The notes: generated from the sequence alone by a model not told the origin. Shown: positions 7,763 through 16,157, counted from the first letter of the stretch. The stretch: DNA of 26,250 bases from an uncultured Candidatus Melainabacteria bacterium (GCA_934692665.1 CAKUUG010000027.1:1-26250), one strand, 5' to 3'. Translations and numbers: made by a program.

Positions 7763-8486
7763 TATCGAAATCACTCCTGAAAGAAAAGAAATTCTCAACA
7801 ATTTTCAAGCCAAATATAATTTGGATTTCAAAGACTTGTGCCTTTTGAACCAAGCGTTTATTCACACTTCTTTTACAAACGAAAACGGCTATGATGTTTT
7901 GATGTCGTATGAAAAATTGGAATTTATGGGCGATGCGGTCTTAAAGCTTGCGGTTAGTGAATTTTTGTATGAAAAATTTACCGATTACCAAGAAGGTGAA
8001 CTGACCAAACTCAGAGGCGAAATTGTTTCTGATAAAAATATTTTCGATTATGCTAAAAAGCTCGGTTTTGAAGAGCTGATTGTTTTGGGCAAAAATGAAA
8101 AAAAACAAGGAGGAGCAAAAAAAGAATCAATTCTTGCATGTGCTTTTGAGGCTTTGTTGGGTGCAATATTAATCGAGAATGGTTATTTAAAAGCGAAAGA
8201 ATTTTTGAGAGAAAATTTTTTAGAAGAAATTTTAAATATTGAAAAAAAACTTCTTTTGCTAAATCCAAAAGCAATTTTACAAGAATATACACAAAGTATA
8301 AATTGCAAACTGCCGACTTATACTGTAGTAAAAGAAACAGGGAAGGCTCATAAAAAAACCTTTTTTGTAGAAGTGAGTTTTGAAGACAAAGTTCTTGGTT
8401 GCGGCGAAGAAATGAGTATCAAAAAAGCTGAATCTATGGCAGCAATCGACGCTTTAAAAAAATTAAACATAATCAAAGATGAATAA
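7749..8486 (+). CDS. rnc: Ribonuclease III (with Asp-to-Cys at a conserved site)
   Basis: A 245-residue double-strand RNA endonuclease for rRNA and mRNA processing. The nuclease domain has EKLEFMGDAVL (55-65, Glu58 and Asp62). A C-terminal dsRNA-binding domain runs from about 174 (NPKAILQEYTQ ... KKAESMAAIDALKKL). The second acidic motif reads ILACAFEALLGAI (128-140). Glu134 is kept, but the position that is Asp in most enzymes (E. coli Asp114, A. aeolicus Asp107) is Cys131, codon TGT. The rest looks intact, so activity is possible but uncertain. It starts inside the end of cdsA (14-nt overlap) with SD AAGGTG. Last gene of the pyrH operon; no clear terminator follows. Confidence 0.95.
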   Translation: MSTSNIEITPERKEILNNFQAKYNLDFKDLCLLNQAFIHTSFTNENGYDVLMSYEKLEFMGDAVLKLAVSEFLYEKFTDYQEGELTKLRGEIVSDKNIFDYAKKLGFEELIVLGKNEKKQGGAKKESILACAFEALLGAILIENGYLKAKEFLRENFLEEILNIEKKLLLLNPKAILQEYTQSINCKLPTYTVVKETGKAHKKTFFVEVSFEDKVLGCGEEMSIKKAESMAAIDALKKLNIIKDE

Positions 8487-8566
8487 TATTTTAATACACA
8501 AAAAATGACAAAAGTTTCAATTGTAAAAAATTGATGAAAATAACACGCAAAAAATACTTCCTATTG

Positions 8567-8572
8567 TATAAT
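8567..8572 (+). promoter_or_regulatory. -10 element of rpe
   Basis: TATAAT preceded by TTG, in the 130-nt gap between rnc and rpe. No -35 is visible at 16-18 nt. The predicted leader is about 38 nt and carries the rpe SD, so rpe probably has its own promoter. The rest of the gap shows only a short imperfect inverted repeat. Confidence 0.5.
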
Positions 8573-8616
8573 GAAAATTAAAATCTTTGAAAAATACATT
8601 TAAAAAAGGCAGTAAA

Positions 8617-9255
8617 ATGAAAACAATAATTTCCCCATCAATTCTATCGGCTGATTTTGCAGATTTGAAAACTGATATAAAAAGAGTCGAACCTTATGTA
8701 AAATGGCTGCATATCGATGTGATGGACGGACATTTTGTGCCAAATATTTCGATAGGTGTTCCTGTTGTAAAATCAATCAAAAAAGTAACAAATTTGGTTT
8801 TGGATACTCATTTGATGATAGAAAATCCAATAAAATATGTTGATGCTTTTTGTGATGCGGGGGCTGATTTGATTACTTTTCATTTTGAAGCAGCAAAAGA
8901 AAACACAATAAAAACTATAGAAAAAATTAAAGAAAGAAATATTATGACAGGGCTTTCTATAAAGCCAAAAACACCTGTCGAAGAGATAAAAGAATACATT
9001 AATATGGTGGATTTGGTTTTGGTCATGACGGTTGAACCCGGGTTTGGCGGTCAAAAATTTATGAATGAATGTGCAAACAAAATCACAAAAATAAAACAAT
9101 ATTCTAAAAATCCAAACCTAATAATCCAAGTTGATGGCGGAATAAATGAAAAAACCGCAAAAATCTGTACAGATTTGGGAGCAAATTCTTTGGTTGCAGG
9201 TAGTTATATCTACAATTCAAACGACATTAAACAAGCAATAGAAAAACTATACTAA
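8617..9255 (+). CDS. rpe: Ribulose-phosphate 3-epimerase
   Basis: A 212-residue TIM-barrel enzyme that interconverts ribulose-5-P and xylulose-5-P in the pentose phosphate pathway. Motifs: SPSILSADFADLK (N-terminus), HIDVMDGHFVPNISIG (about 33-48, metal-binding His and Asp), HLMIENP (about 69-75), VMTVEPGFGGQKFM (about 136-149) and QVDGGIN (about 175-181). The start is ATG 8617, with AAGG 8 nt upstream; a TTG ten codons earlier gives a non-family extension. Followed after 9 nt by the membrane protein gene. Confidence 0.97.
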   Translation: MKTIISPSILSADFADLKTDIKRVEPYVKWLHIDVMDGHFVPNISIGVPVVKSIKKVTNLVLDTHLMIENPIKYVDAFCDAGADLITFHFEAAKENTIKTIEKIKERNIMTGLSIKPKTPVEEIKEYINMVDLVLVMTVEPGFGGQKFMNECANKITKIKQYSKNPNLIIQVDGGINEKTAKICTDLGANSLVAGSYIYNSNDIKQAIEKLY

Positions 9256-9264
9256 GGACAAACA

Positions 9265-11157
9265 ATGCTATTTCTTATCCTTTTAAATACTCTTTTTGTG
9301 TATATGGTGTGTTCTTTTTTAAAAAACATTTCCGTGTTTTATCTTGTGTATTTTGCTTTAATAATCTTGAATTCTGAATTGTTGTCTGTTTTTTCTTCTT
9401 TTGATGTTTTGCATATCTCTATTTTGACTGTAATAGAAACAGTAGCTATGTATGTTTTTTTCTTAAAATCGAAAACAAAACCATATACGCTGAATTTCAA
9501 ACCCGAATTTAAAAAAATCATAAATGCACTAAAAATGGACAAAACCCTGCTTTTTACAGGCTTTGCGTTTGTTTTTATGCTTTTGTGTTTTTTCTTTCTT
9601 TCTATTTCTATTCCGCCATTAGAGCCGGACGCACGTTCTTATCACTTTGTTCGTATATTTTCATACATAAAACAAGCAAATTTCTCCCATTTTTTAACCA
9701 ATGAAATAAGAAATGTTGTAATGCCTTTTAATTCAGAAATGGTTTATTCGTATTTTTATTTGTTCAAAAAAAATGATGTAGGTTTTGCTTTTTTGTCTTA
9801 TGTTTCATTTATTAATGCGATTTTTCAATTGTATCTGATAATGAAAAACTTTAAGTTTTCAACAAGAAAAACTCTATTTACCATTTTTTCTCTATCTTCT
9901 ATGGGGGCGATTCTTGTTCAGATACCGTCTTTGCAGACTGATATTGTTGTTGCATCGTTGATTTTGACTTCTGTTGCTCTTGTTGTAAATTCTTTTCAAT
10001 CGAAAGTATCAAAAACTTGTATTTTTCTTTCATCTTTAGCATACGCTATTTCAATGGGTACAAAAACTACGTCGTTGTTTATTCTTCCGGCTTTTTTGCT
10101 CCTTATTTTTTATCTTATTAAACCGAAAAGATACATTTTTTTATATATTTTCTTTTTGTTTTTTAATTTCATTGTCTTTTCTTCTTACAATTATGTGCTG
10201 AATTTCATTGATTTTGGTGACTTTTTTGCCCCTTTGAATTTGAAAATAGAACACAAAAGTGATTTTGGTGACTTTTTTTGTAATGCGAAATACTTCGTAG
10301 TCGATTTTTTGGGGAGCAAAATAGCGTATTTTCTTCATTTGCCTACAAAAAACGATATTTCTATTCCATTTGATGAAAGAACGGTCGGATTTTCTCTTTT
10401 GGGTGTTGTGTGTTTTTTGGTGGGCGTATTTTCTTCTTTCTTTAGAAAATTCAAAAACAAAAGAAACAGAATCATTTTAGCTTTTGCTATTTTATTTTTG
10501 TTGAATTTTTTGATTATTTGTTGTTTCTTTTCTTATTCTCCTTATATTGTGAGATATTTCGTGACTCTGGTTTTAGTGTCCGGAGTTTGTGTGGGGCATT
10601 TGTATAATATAAAAATTCTAAAAAATATAATACTTTTCTTGTGTATTTCAAATTTGTTTTTGTATTCAATATTTTCGACACGTTTTCCTGTGCGTTTTCT
10701 TTTGAAAAATCACAACAAAGAAGCAATAATACTAAACCAAAAAGATTCATCGGTGTACATTCAGTATGGTTTTTTGAATCTTTTTGAAACAAAATTTGAA
10801 AAAGAAGACAAAGTTGCAATAATAGACGAGGATTATTTGTACGAAATAAAGCAGTTGATGAATTTTGGCTATAATATTGATGTTTTAGTTTTAGATGAAT
10901 TGAGCAAAGAAACTCTATCTAAATATGATTATTTAGTTTTTAGATTTTACAATGAATTTTCAAATAATTACAAATATTTTGGCAAAAATTCAAACTACAA
11001 ATGCGAATATATCTTAAAAAAATACGAAAACAAAGACTTTCCTCTAGCAAAAAGATGTTATTTTGATGGTGAACAGTTGAACAGTTTTGGGTTTTATTTC
11101 GATGAAAAGTTAGATGTAAAAAATAAAAGTTTGTATGTATATAAAAAAATAAAATAA
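9265..11157 (+). CDS. Polytopic membrane protein, probable GT-C-type glycosyltransferase
   Basis: A 630-residue protein with about ten or more hydrophobic segments up to residue 465, then a soluble C-terminal domain of about 160 residues. After the early helices it has SIPPLEPDARSYHFVR (114-129), with acidic Glu120/Asp122 followed by an aromatic and His. This resembles the first-loop acidic motif of the ArnT/PMT-like (GT-C) enzymes that use polyprenyl-phosphate sugars. TKTTSLFILPAFLLL fits the later helical core. The family match is by topology and motif only. SD AAGGA stands before the ATG, 9 nt after rpe, so it is co-transcribed. A strong hairpin follows the stop. Possible role: sugar transfer to lipid, glycan or protein on the outer face of the inner membrane. 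Confidence 0.65.
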   Translation: MLFLILLNTLFVYMVCSFLKNISVFYLVYFALIILNSELLSVFSSFDVLHISILTVIETVAMYVFFLKSKTKPYTLNFKPEFKKIINALKMDKTLLFTGFAFVFMLLCFFFLSISIPPLEPDARSYHFVRIFSYIKQANFSHFLTNEIRNVVMPFNSEMVYSYFYLFKKNDVGFAFLSYVSFINAIFQLYLIMKNFKFSTRKTLFTIFSLSSMGAILVQIPSLQTDIVVASLILTSVALVVNSFQSKVSKTCIFLSSLAYAISMGTKTTSLFILPAFLLLIFYLIKPKRYIFLYIFFLFFNFIVFSSYNYVLNFIDFGDFFAPLNLKIEHKSDFGDFFCNAKYFVVDFLGSKIAYFLHLPTKNDISIPFDERTVGFSLLGVVCFLVGVFSSFFRKFKNKRNRIILAFAILFLLNFLIICCFFSYSPYIVRYFVTLVLVSGVCVGHLYNIKILKNIILFLCISNLFLYSIFSTRFPVRFLLKNHNKEAIILNQKDSSVYIQYGFLNLFETKFEKEDKVAIIDEDYLYEIKQLMNFGYNIDVLVLDELSKETLSKYDYLVFRFYNEFSNNYKYFGKNSNYKCEYILKKYENKDFPLAKRCYFDGEQLNSFGFYFDEKLDVKNKSLYVYKKIK

Positions 11158-11164
11158 TAAAAAA

Positions 11165-11195
11165 TTAAAAAACAGGAAAAAATCCTGTTTTTTAA
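11165..11195. terminator. Bidirectional intrinsic terminator
   Basis: A perfect 13-bp inverted repeat (11165-11177 with 11183-11195) around AAAAA; the core is ACAGGA/TCCTGT flanked by A and T runs on both sides. It lies between the GT-C-like gene (plus) and the 52-aa gene (minus) and can serve both. Confidence 0.85.
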
Positions 11196-11197
11196 AA

Positions 11198-11356
11198 TTA
11201 AACTAAACCGAGAACTTTCTTGTACCAACTGAATGTTTCTAATTCTAGTCCGTTGAATGTAGTTTTCAAACATTGTTTTTTCAAATAATGTGAAAACTCA
11301 TCGTTTAATTTGGTTTTGGTAATAGCATTATTACCTTGATTTTGAGTAGAAAGCAT
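11198..11356 (-). CDS. Small protein of 52 residues, unknown
   Basis: An orphan small gene beginning MLSTQNQGNNAITKTKLNDE and ending WYKKVLGLV. An upstream in-frame ATG at 11380 exists, but the ATG at 11356 has a perfect AGGAGG at 7 nt, which decides the start. It is soluble, with a polar N-terminus and an amphipathic Lys/Leu/Phe-rich C-terminal half (FSHYLKKQCLKTTFNGLELE, 21-40). A good promoter lies upstream and a terminator immediately after the stop, so it is a complete single-gene unit. I do not recognise the family. Confidence 0.75.
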   Translation of the reverse strand: MLSTQNQGNNAITKTKLNDEFSHYLKKQCLKTTFNGLELETFSWYKKVLGLV

Positions 11357-11398
11357 AATCGAACCTCCTAACATACACAACTAACAACATTTGCAATC

Positions 11399-11426
11399 AT
11401 TATATCACATAAAAAATAAAATGTAA
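11399..11426 (-). promoter_or_regulatory. Promoter of the 52-aa gene
   Basis: On the minus strand TTACAT (11426-11421), a 16-nt spacer and TATAAT (11404-11399). The expected start near 11392 gives a leader of about 36 nt with AGGAGG. Confidence 0.65.
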
Positions 11427-11572
11427 GTCTAAAACAACAAAAATAACCCAAAAGTACTACTATACATATTTAATAATGGTTTCGCCAAAGGCAATTTTTA
11501 AAAAATTATAAAGTTTTGTTAAGCGTGATTTTGCATTTGTCAAAAATTTTTTTTCACAGACATTGTAGAAAT

Positions 11573-13261
11573 ATGAAAATTAATAGCATTAACAACAATT
11601 CTTTAAACAACTACAAAATTCAACAAAACAAAAATTTGCCTAAAACTCAGGCAAATTCTACTCCTATTAAAACAACACAACTACCCTCAATGAACGGATA
11701 TTTTGCTTTTTTGGGCGGTTATAGTTTGGATTTGAAAGAAACTTACCAAAATTTAAAAGAAATTGACTATCCTCCACAAATCAAAGAAGGTATAGAAAAG
11801 GCTCTTGTAGAAAATCCCAAAAAAACCCTAAAAGACATCCACATGGAAAAGTACAAAGGCGTTTTGGACTGTTATTCATTGGATGAATTAAAAGAAAAAT
11901 ATCCTGAATTTAAAGAAGTCAAATCAGCATACGAAGTATTGGCAATGCCTGACAGTTTTGTTGGCAGATTTCAAAATGATGAATCAGAATTGTTTTCAAC
12001 AGGCGAAGATTTGTCATTGCAATTGATAAAATTGTACTGGGGCGAAGGTTTGTCATTGGGTGATTTGTCTAATTATATAGAAAAAAATTCAACAAATCCG
12101 GAAACAAAAAATCTTTATTATGCAATGAGCAAAAAACTCAATATCCCAATTATGAGCAACAGATACGGGATAGTTTTGAAGTTTTCTGATAAAGAATACA
12201 ATGAAAAATTCACAAAAATTCTATCTGAAAAAATACAAGAAGCTAAAGAAAGACGTTTCCAAGAAAAAACCGGCGAGCCTGTTTATATTCCAAAAGGTCC
12301 TTTGTCACAAGCTCATAGGCAACATATTTCTGAAGGGTTGAAAAAATACTATTCAGAAAATCCATCAAAAATATACGAAATGTCAGAAAGACAAAAGGCT
12401 TATTGGCAAGAAAATCCACAAGAAAAAGAAAGATTTTCAAATGTGTTGGATTTTGCATGGAACAAAACTCATGAAGGCAAAGCAGTCAAAAAAGAACTAT
12501 CAAGATTTGCTCGAAAATTCAACAGAACAATTTCTGAAAAACAAATGTCTTTAACAGAACCCCTTTCAAAAGATGACAGAAACCTTCTCGCTGCTTTTTG
12601 GAAAGGCAATGACAGAAACAAAACAAAATTTTCTACAGCTATGGAAAAAGGCTACGCTTATCACACAAAAGCTGCTGATGAGTATTTTTCAGGCGTAAGT
12701 AGAGAAGGAAAAATATTTTTCACAATTATGCCTTCAGTGCTTGCAGAACAAATTTCTGAAATTGCAAAAACAAAAGGTTTAGATTTGACTCCTAATCAAA
12801 TAAAACTGTCTTGTGTGGATTCTGACAGCGAAGAACACGGAAAGAAAATTATTGACCATTGGAAATTGGTTAACAATTTAATCGGAGAATTTGAAGACCA
12901 AAATCCGGAAGTTCCTGATAGATTGGCGAATGCTCGATTGTTTACTTTGGTTGATTTTAAAAGCAGGCTGGAACATGGCGGAAACGGTCTTCCAAAGAGT
13001 TTTAGGCAAAACAAAAAAAGTATAGACGAAATGAATAATATGCTTGATTTTGCATTTTCAAGTCTTCCTATATATGTAGTTGGCAATGATGGCAAGAAAT
13101 ACCCTTGCGTGGGCGTTACAAACGACAGAATGGAAACATTGTATCAATTCATCATGGAATATGCTCTGAAGAACAACAACATTGATATAAATGAATATTT
13201 GGAAAAAACAATAGACAAATACTACAGCGAACTCAGATCCTCAATCAGTGCTTGGGATTAG
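11573..13261 (+). CDS. Lineage-type protein with N-terminal Asn-rich leader and NUMOD3-like repeats
   Basis: A 562-residue protein, apparently soluble. Residues 1-50 are an Asn/Gln/Thr-rich leader (MKINSINNNSLNNYKIQQ ... MNGYFAFLGG) of the type I associate with Gastranaerophilales proteins. A helical region follows. Then comes a tandem 18-residue repeat, ISEGLKKYYSENPSKIYE (252-269) and MSERQKAYWQENPQEKER (270-287), preceded by LSQAHRQH, which resembles NUMOD3-like DNA-binding motifs. No nuclease motif is visible. I recall similar proteins in this lineage but no function. The start is ATG 11573: 19 further residues from a TTG at 11516 would not fit the MKI-type start. No SD. Its TAG overlaps the TAA of convergent rfbA. 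Confidence 0.75.
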   Translation: MKINSINNNSLNNYKIQQNKNLPKTQANSTPIKTTQLPSMNGYFAFLGGYSLDLKETYQNLKEIDYPPQIKEGIEKALVENPKKTLKDIHMEKYKGVLDCYSLDELKEKYPEFKEVKSAYEVLAMPDSFVGRFQNDESELFSTGEDLSLQLIKLYWGEGLSLGDLSNYIEKNSTNPETKNLYYAMSKKLNIPIMSNRYGIVLKFSDKEYNEKFTKILSEKIQEAKERRFQEKTGEPVYIPKGPLSQAHRQHISEGLKKYYSENPSKIYEMSERQKAYWQENPQEKERFSNVLDFAWNKTHEGKAVKKELSRFARKFNRTISEKQMSLTEPLSKDDRNLLAAFWKGNDRNKTKFSTAMEKGYAYHTKAADEYFSGVSREGKIFFTIMPSVLAEQISEIAKTKGLDLTPNQIKLSCVDSDSEEHGKKIIDHWKLVNNLIGEFEDQNPEVPDRLANARLFTLVDFKSRLEHGGNGLPKSFRQNKKSIDEMNNMLDFAFSSLPIYVVGNDGKKYPCVGVTNDRMETLYQFIMEYALKNNNIDINEYLEKTIDKYYSELRSSISAWD

Positions 13262-14127
13262 ATATTTTTGCTCATTTTTTCAAGATATTTGCCATATCCG
13301 TTTTGTTTGTATTTTTTTGATATTTCAAACAGTTTTTCTTTAGAAATATAACCCATGCGGCAGGCAACTTCTTCTATAGAAGCTATTTTCATACCTGTAT
13401 TTATTTCCATTGATTGGACAAAGTTTGCTGCTTGCAAAAGACTTTCGAATGTTCCTGTATCCAACCAAGCAAACCCTCTGCCTAATATTTCTACTTTTAA
13501 ATTGTTTTTTTCTAAATAAATTTTGTTTAAATCAGTAATTTCTAATTCGCCACGTGCTGATGGTTTTAGGGTTTTTGCATATTCTACAACATTTTTGTCA
13601 TAAAAATACAAACCCGTCACCGCATAGTTTGATTTTGGATTTTGCGGTTTTTCTTCGATTGAAACAGCTTTGTTATTGCTATCAAATTCCACAACGCCGA
13701 ATCTTTCAGGGTCGTTTACCTGATAGCCAAAAACTGTTGCTCCTGTGGTTCTTTTTCCAACTTCTTTTAACATAGAAGAAAAACCGAAGCCGTGGAAAAT
13801 ATTGTCCCCCAATATCAACGCTACAGGCTCATTATTGATAAAATCTTGTGCTATTATGAAACTTTCTGCAATACCTTTTGGGACTTCTTGTATTGCATAA
13901 GAAAATTTCACTCCGATTTCAGAACCGTCCCCCAAAACTTGTTTGAAGTTCTCAATATCACGTCTGTTTGTGATGATTAGTATGTCTCTTATTCCGGCAA
14001 GCAACAATGTTGTAATGGGATAATAAATCATAGGTTTATCGTAGACCGGAAGTAATATTTTTGATATAGGCAACGAAGCAGGATACAATCTAGAACCATT
14101 TCCTGCAGCTAAAATGATACCTTTCAT
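13258..14127 (-). CDS. rfbA: Glucose-1-phosphate thymidylyltransferase
   Basis: A 289-residue nucleotidyltransferase (RmlA/RfbA type) that makes dTDP-glucose from dTTP and glucose-1-P, the first step to dTDP-rhamnose and other deoxysugars. Motifs: MKGIILAAGNGSRLYPAS (1-18; usual form GSGTRLYPLT), LLPVYDKPMIYYP (about 26-38), ALILGDNIFHG (about 103-113), GVVEFD, SIEEKPQNPKSNYAVTGLYFYD (about 155-176) and WLDTGTFESLL (about 220-230). Full length. The other rml genes are not in the window. Its ATG directly follows the recA TAG with no gap, and the SD AGAGGA lies inside the recA tail, so it is very likely co-transcribed and coupled. The stop overlaps that of the convergent 562-aa gene. Confidence 0.95.
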   Translation of the reverse strand: MKGIILAAGNGSRLYPASLPISKILLPVYDKPMIYYPITTLLLAGIRDILIITNRRDIENFKQVLGDGSEIGVKFSYAIQEVPKGIAESFIIAQDFINNEPVALILGDNIFHGFGFSSMLKEVGKRTTGATVFGYQVNDPERFGVVEFDSNNKAVSIEEKPQNPKSNYAVTGLYFYDKNVVEYAKTLKPSARGELEITDLNKIYLEKNNLKVEILGRGFAWLDTGTFESLLQAANFVQSMEINTGMKIASIEEVACRMGYISKEKLFEISKKYKQNGYGKYLEKMSKNI

Positions 14128-15213
14128 CTATTTTTCCTCTTTTGCCTCTTTTTCTGTTGATTCAGCCGGTTTGTTTTTCGCAGAAATTTTTTCTCTTACT
14201 TGCGTTTCGATTTTGTTTAAGATGTCTGGATTTTGCTCCAAAAATTCTTTCGCTTTTTCTCTGCCTTGTCCTAGTTTTTCATCATTATAACTAAACCAAG
14301 CACCTGCTTTTTTAATTATGTCAAAGTTTACTGCAACATCAATAATATTGCCTAATGCACAAATTCCTTTTCCATAAATAATATCAAACTCAGCCATTCT
14401 GAATGGTGGAGCTACTTTGTTTTTTACTACTTTTACTCTGACTCTGTTTCCTATATCTTCGTTGTCTTTGTTTTTGACACTGTCACAACGTCTGATATCC
14501 AAACGAACTGAAGAATAGTATTTTAGTGCATTTCCGCCTGTTGTTGTTTCAGGATTTCCAAACATTAAGCCGATTTTTTGTCTTAATTGGTTGATGAAAA
14601 TTACAGTCGTGTTTGTTTTTGCAACAACTGCAGTCAATTTTCTCAATGCTTTTGACATTAAACGTGCTTGAAGCCCCATTTGTTGGTCTTCCATAGCTTT
14701 TTCGATTTCTGCTTTTGGAACAAGGGCTGCAACAGAATCGATTACAATAATATCGATAGCACCTGAGCGGACGAGTTCTTCTGTGATTTCTAGAGCTTGT
14801 TCACCTGTGTCCGGTTGAGAAATCAACAACTGGTCGACATCAACCCCTAGGTTTCTAGCGTATTCAGGGTCTAGAGCGTGTTCAGCATCAATGTATGCAG
14901 CGATACCGCCTTTTTTCTGTGCATTTGCAACGATATGCTGAGCAAGAGTTGTTTTACCTGAAGATTCGGGCCCATAAATCTCTATTATTCTGCCTCTTGG
15001 AACGCCACCTATACCTAGAGCAATATCTAGAGCTAAAGCACCAGTCGGAATACATTCGCAATCAACGCTTGTTTTATCGCCAAGACGCATGATTGAGCCT
15101 TTTCCGTAATCTTTTTCAATTTTGTCTAACGCCATTTTTAAGGCTTTGTTTTTGCCTTCTTGCAGTGCTTTTTCGTCTATTTCTTTTTCTGGCTTTTCTT
15201 TAGCGGCACACAT
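14128..15213 (-). CDS. recA: Recombinase RecA
   Basis: A 361-residue strand-exchange ATPase for homologous recombination and SOS activation. Walker A GPESSGKTT is at 81-89, Walker B DIIVIDS at 154-160, and the L2 region INQLRQKIGLMFGNPETTTGG at about 208-227. The N-terminal extension before KALKMALDKIEKDYGKGS is Lys/Glu-rich, and the C-terminal tail is acidic/Lys-rich as usual. A strong GGGGAG lies before the ATG. It is the first gene of recA-rfbA and divergent from kdsA. I saw no convincing LexA-type palindrome upstream. The stop is TAG. Confidence 0.98.
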   Translation of the reverse strand: MCAAKEKPEKEIDEKALQEGKNKALKMALDKIEKDYGKGSIMRLGDKTSVDCECIPTGALALDIALGIGGVPRGRIIEIYGPESSGKTTLAQHIVANAQKKGGIAAYIDAEHALDPEYARNLGVDVDQLLISQPDTGEQALEITEELVRSGAIDIIVIDSVAALVPKAEIEKAMEDQQMGLQARLMSKALRKLTAVVAKTNTTVIFINQLRQKIGLMFGNPETTTGGNALKYYSSVRLDIRRCDSVKNKDNEDIGNRVRVKVVKNKVAPPFRMAEFDIIYGKGICALGNIIDVAVNFDIIKKAGAWFSYNDEKLGQGREKAKEFLEQNPDILNKIETQVREKISAKNKPAESTEKEAKEEK

Positions 15214-15242
15214 AAAATTACTCCCCTTTTCGCTATTATTTC

Positions 15243-15271
15243 ATTTTACAATAAAACCCAAAAAAGAGCAA
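15243..15271 (-). promoter_or_regulatory. Promoter of recA-rfbA
   Basis: On the minus strand TTGCTC (15271-15266), a 17-nt spacer and TAAAAT (15248-15243). The leader is about 20-25 nt with SD GGGGAG. Confidence 0.5.
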
Positions 15272-15307
15272 AATGTTAAGATACTTCTAATTTTCGATAG
15301 TTTGATT

Positions 15308-15313
15308 TATAAT
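15308..15313 (+). promoter_or_regulatory. -10 element of kdsA
   Basis: TATAAT 20 nt before the kdsA ATG at 15333, with the SD between. No good -35 at 16-18 nt. Confidence 0.45.
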
Positions 15314-15332
15314 TTTTAAAAAAAGGATGATT

Positions 15333-16157
15333 ATGAAAACTCTTAAACTCAAAAATTTTGAAATAGGTGGAAATAAATTAACAATTTTAGCAGGGCCCTG
15401 TGCAACGGAATCGAGAGAAATTTCGTTTACGACTGCTAAAAAATTGAAACAGATTTGCGAAAAATTGGATATAAATTTTGTTTTCAAAACTTCATTTGAC
15501 AAAGCGAATCGTTCTTCGCTCACTTCTTATCGAGGTTTGGGGATGGAAGAAGGATTGAATATTTTGGCTGATATAAAAAAAGAATTTGATTTGCCGATTG
15601 TAACAGATATTCACGAATCATCCCAAGCACAACCGACTTCAGAAGTCGCAGATATCATTCAAATTCCTGCTTTTTTGTGTCGCCAAACAGATTTGTTGGT
15701 TGCAGCAGCAAAAACAAATAAAATCGTAAACATTAAAAAAGGGCAGTTTTTATCTCCTTACCAAATGAAATCTATCGCTCAAAAAGTTATTGATTCCGGA
15801 AATGACAAGATTTTGATTACAGATAGAGGAACAACGTTTGGCTACAACAATCTTGTTGTCGATTTTCGTGGTGTGCAAATAATTCAAGATGAATTGAATT
15901 TCCCTTATGTTTTTGATGCGACTCATAGCGTCCAAATCCCCGGAGGTCATGGAACAAGTTCGGCAGGAGAAAGGAAATTTGTGCCATTGCTTGCAAAATC
16001 TGCTGTTGCAGCAGGTGCTAAGTGTTTGTTTTTCGAAGTTCATCCAGACCCTAAAAAAGCTCTCTGTGACGGGGATAATATGCTTCCATTAGACAACGTG
16101 GAAGAAGTTTTTGATATTTGCAACAAAATATTCAAATTAGTGAATGAAAAGAAATAA
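15333..16157 (+). CDS. kdsA: 3-deoxy-8-phosphooctulonate synthase
   Basis: A 274-residue enzyme condensing PEP with arabinose-5-P to give KDO-8-P for LPS inner core, evidence for an outer membrane with LPS-type glycolipid. Motifs: ILAGPCATESRE (about 17-28), FVFKTSFDKANRSS (about 50-63), TDIHESSQA (about 96-104), IQIPAFLCRQTDLLVAAA (about 114-131), DRGTTFGYNNLVVDFR (about 168-183), DATHSVQIPGG (about 198-208) and FFEVHPDP (about 238-245). The ATG at 15333 is chosen over 15327 because AAAAGG abuts 15327 and is correctly spaced only for 15333. A perfect hairpin follows. Divergent from recA. Confidence 0.97.
   Translation: MKTLKLKNFEIGGNKLTILAGPCATESREISFTTAKKLKQICEKLDINFVFKTSFDKANRSSLTSYRGLGMEEGLNILADIKKEFDLPIVTDIHESSQAQPTSEVADIIQIPAFLCRQTDLLVAAAKTNKIVNIKKGQFLSPYQMKSIAQKVIDSGNDKILITDRGTTFGYNNLVVDFRGVQIIQDELNFPYVFDATHSVQIPGGHGTSSAGERKFVPLLAKSAVAAGAKCLFFEVHPDPKKALCDGDNMLPLDNVEEVFDICNKIFKLVNEKK

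Noticed and set aside
8517..8545. TTTCAATT/AATTGATGAAA inverted repeat after rnc as a terminator.
   Set aside because: The stem is 6 bp of A/T-rich pairs with no T run after it.
8587..8616. N-terminal extension of Rpe from a TTG.
   Set aside because: The family starts at MKxxISPSILSAD and the ATG at 8617 has a well-placed AAGG.
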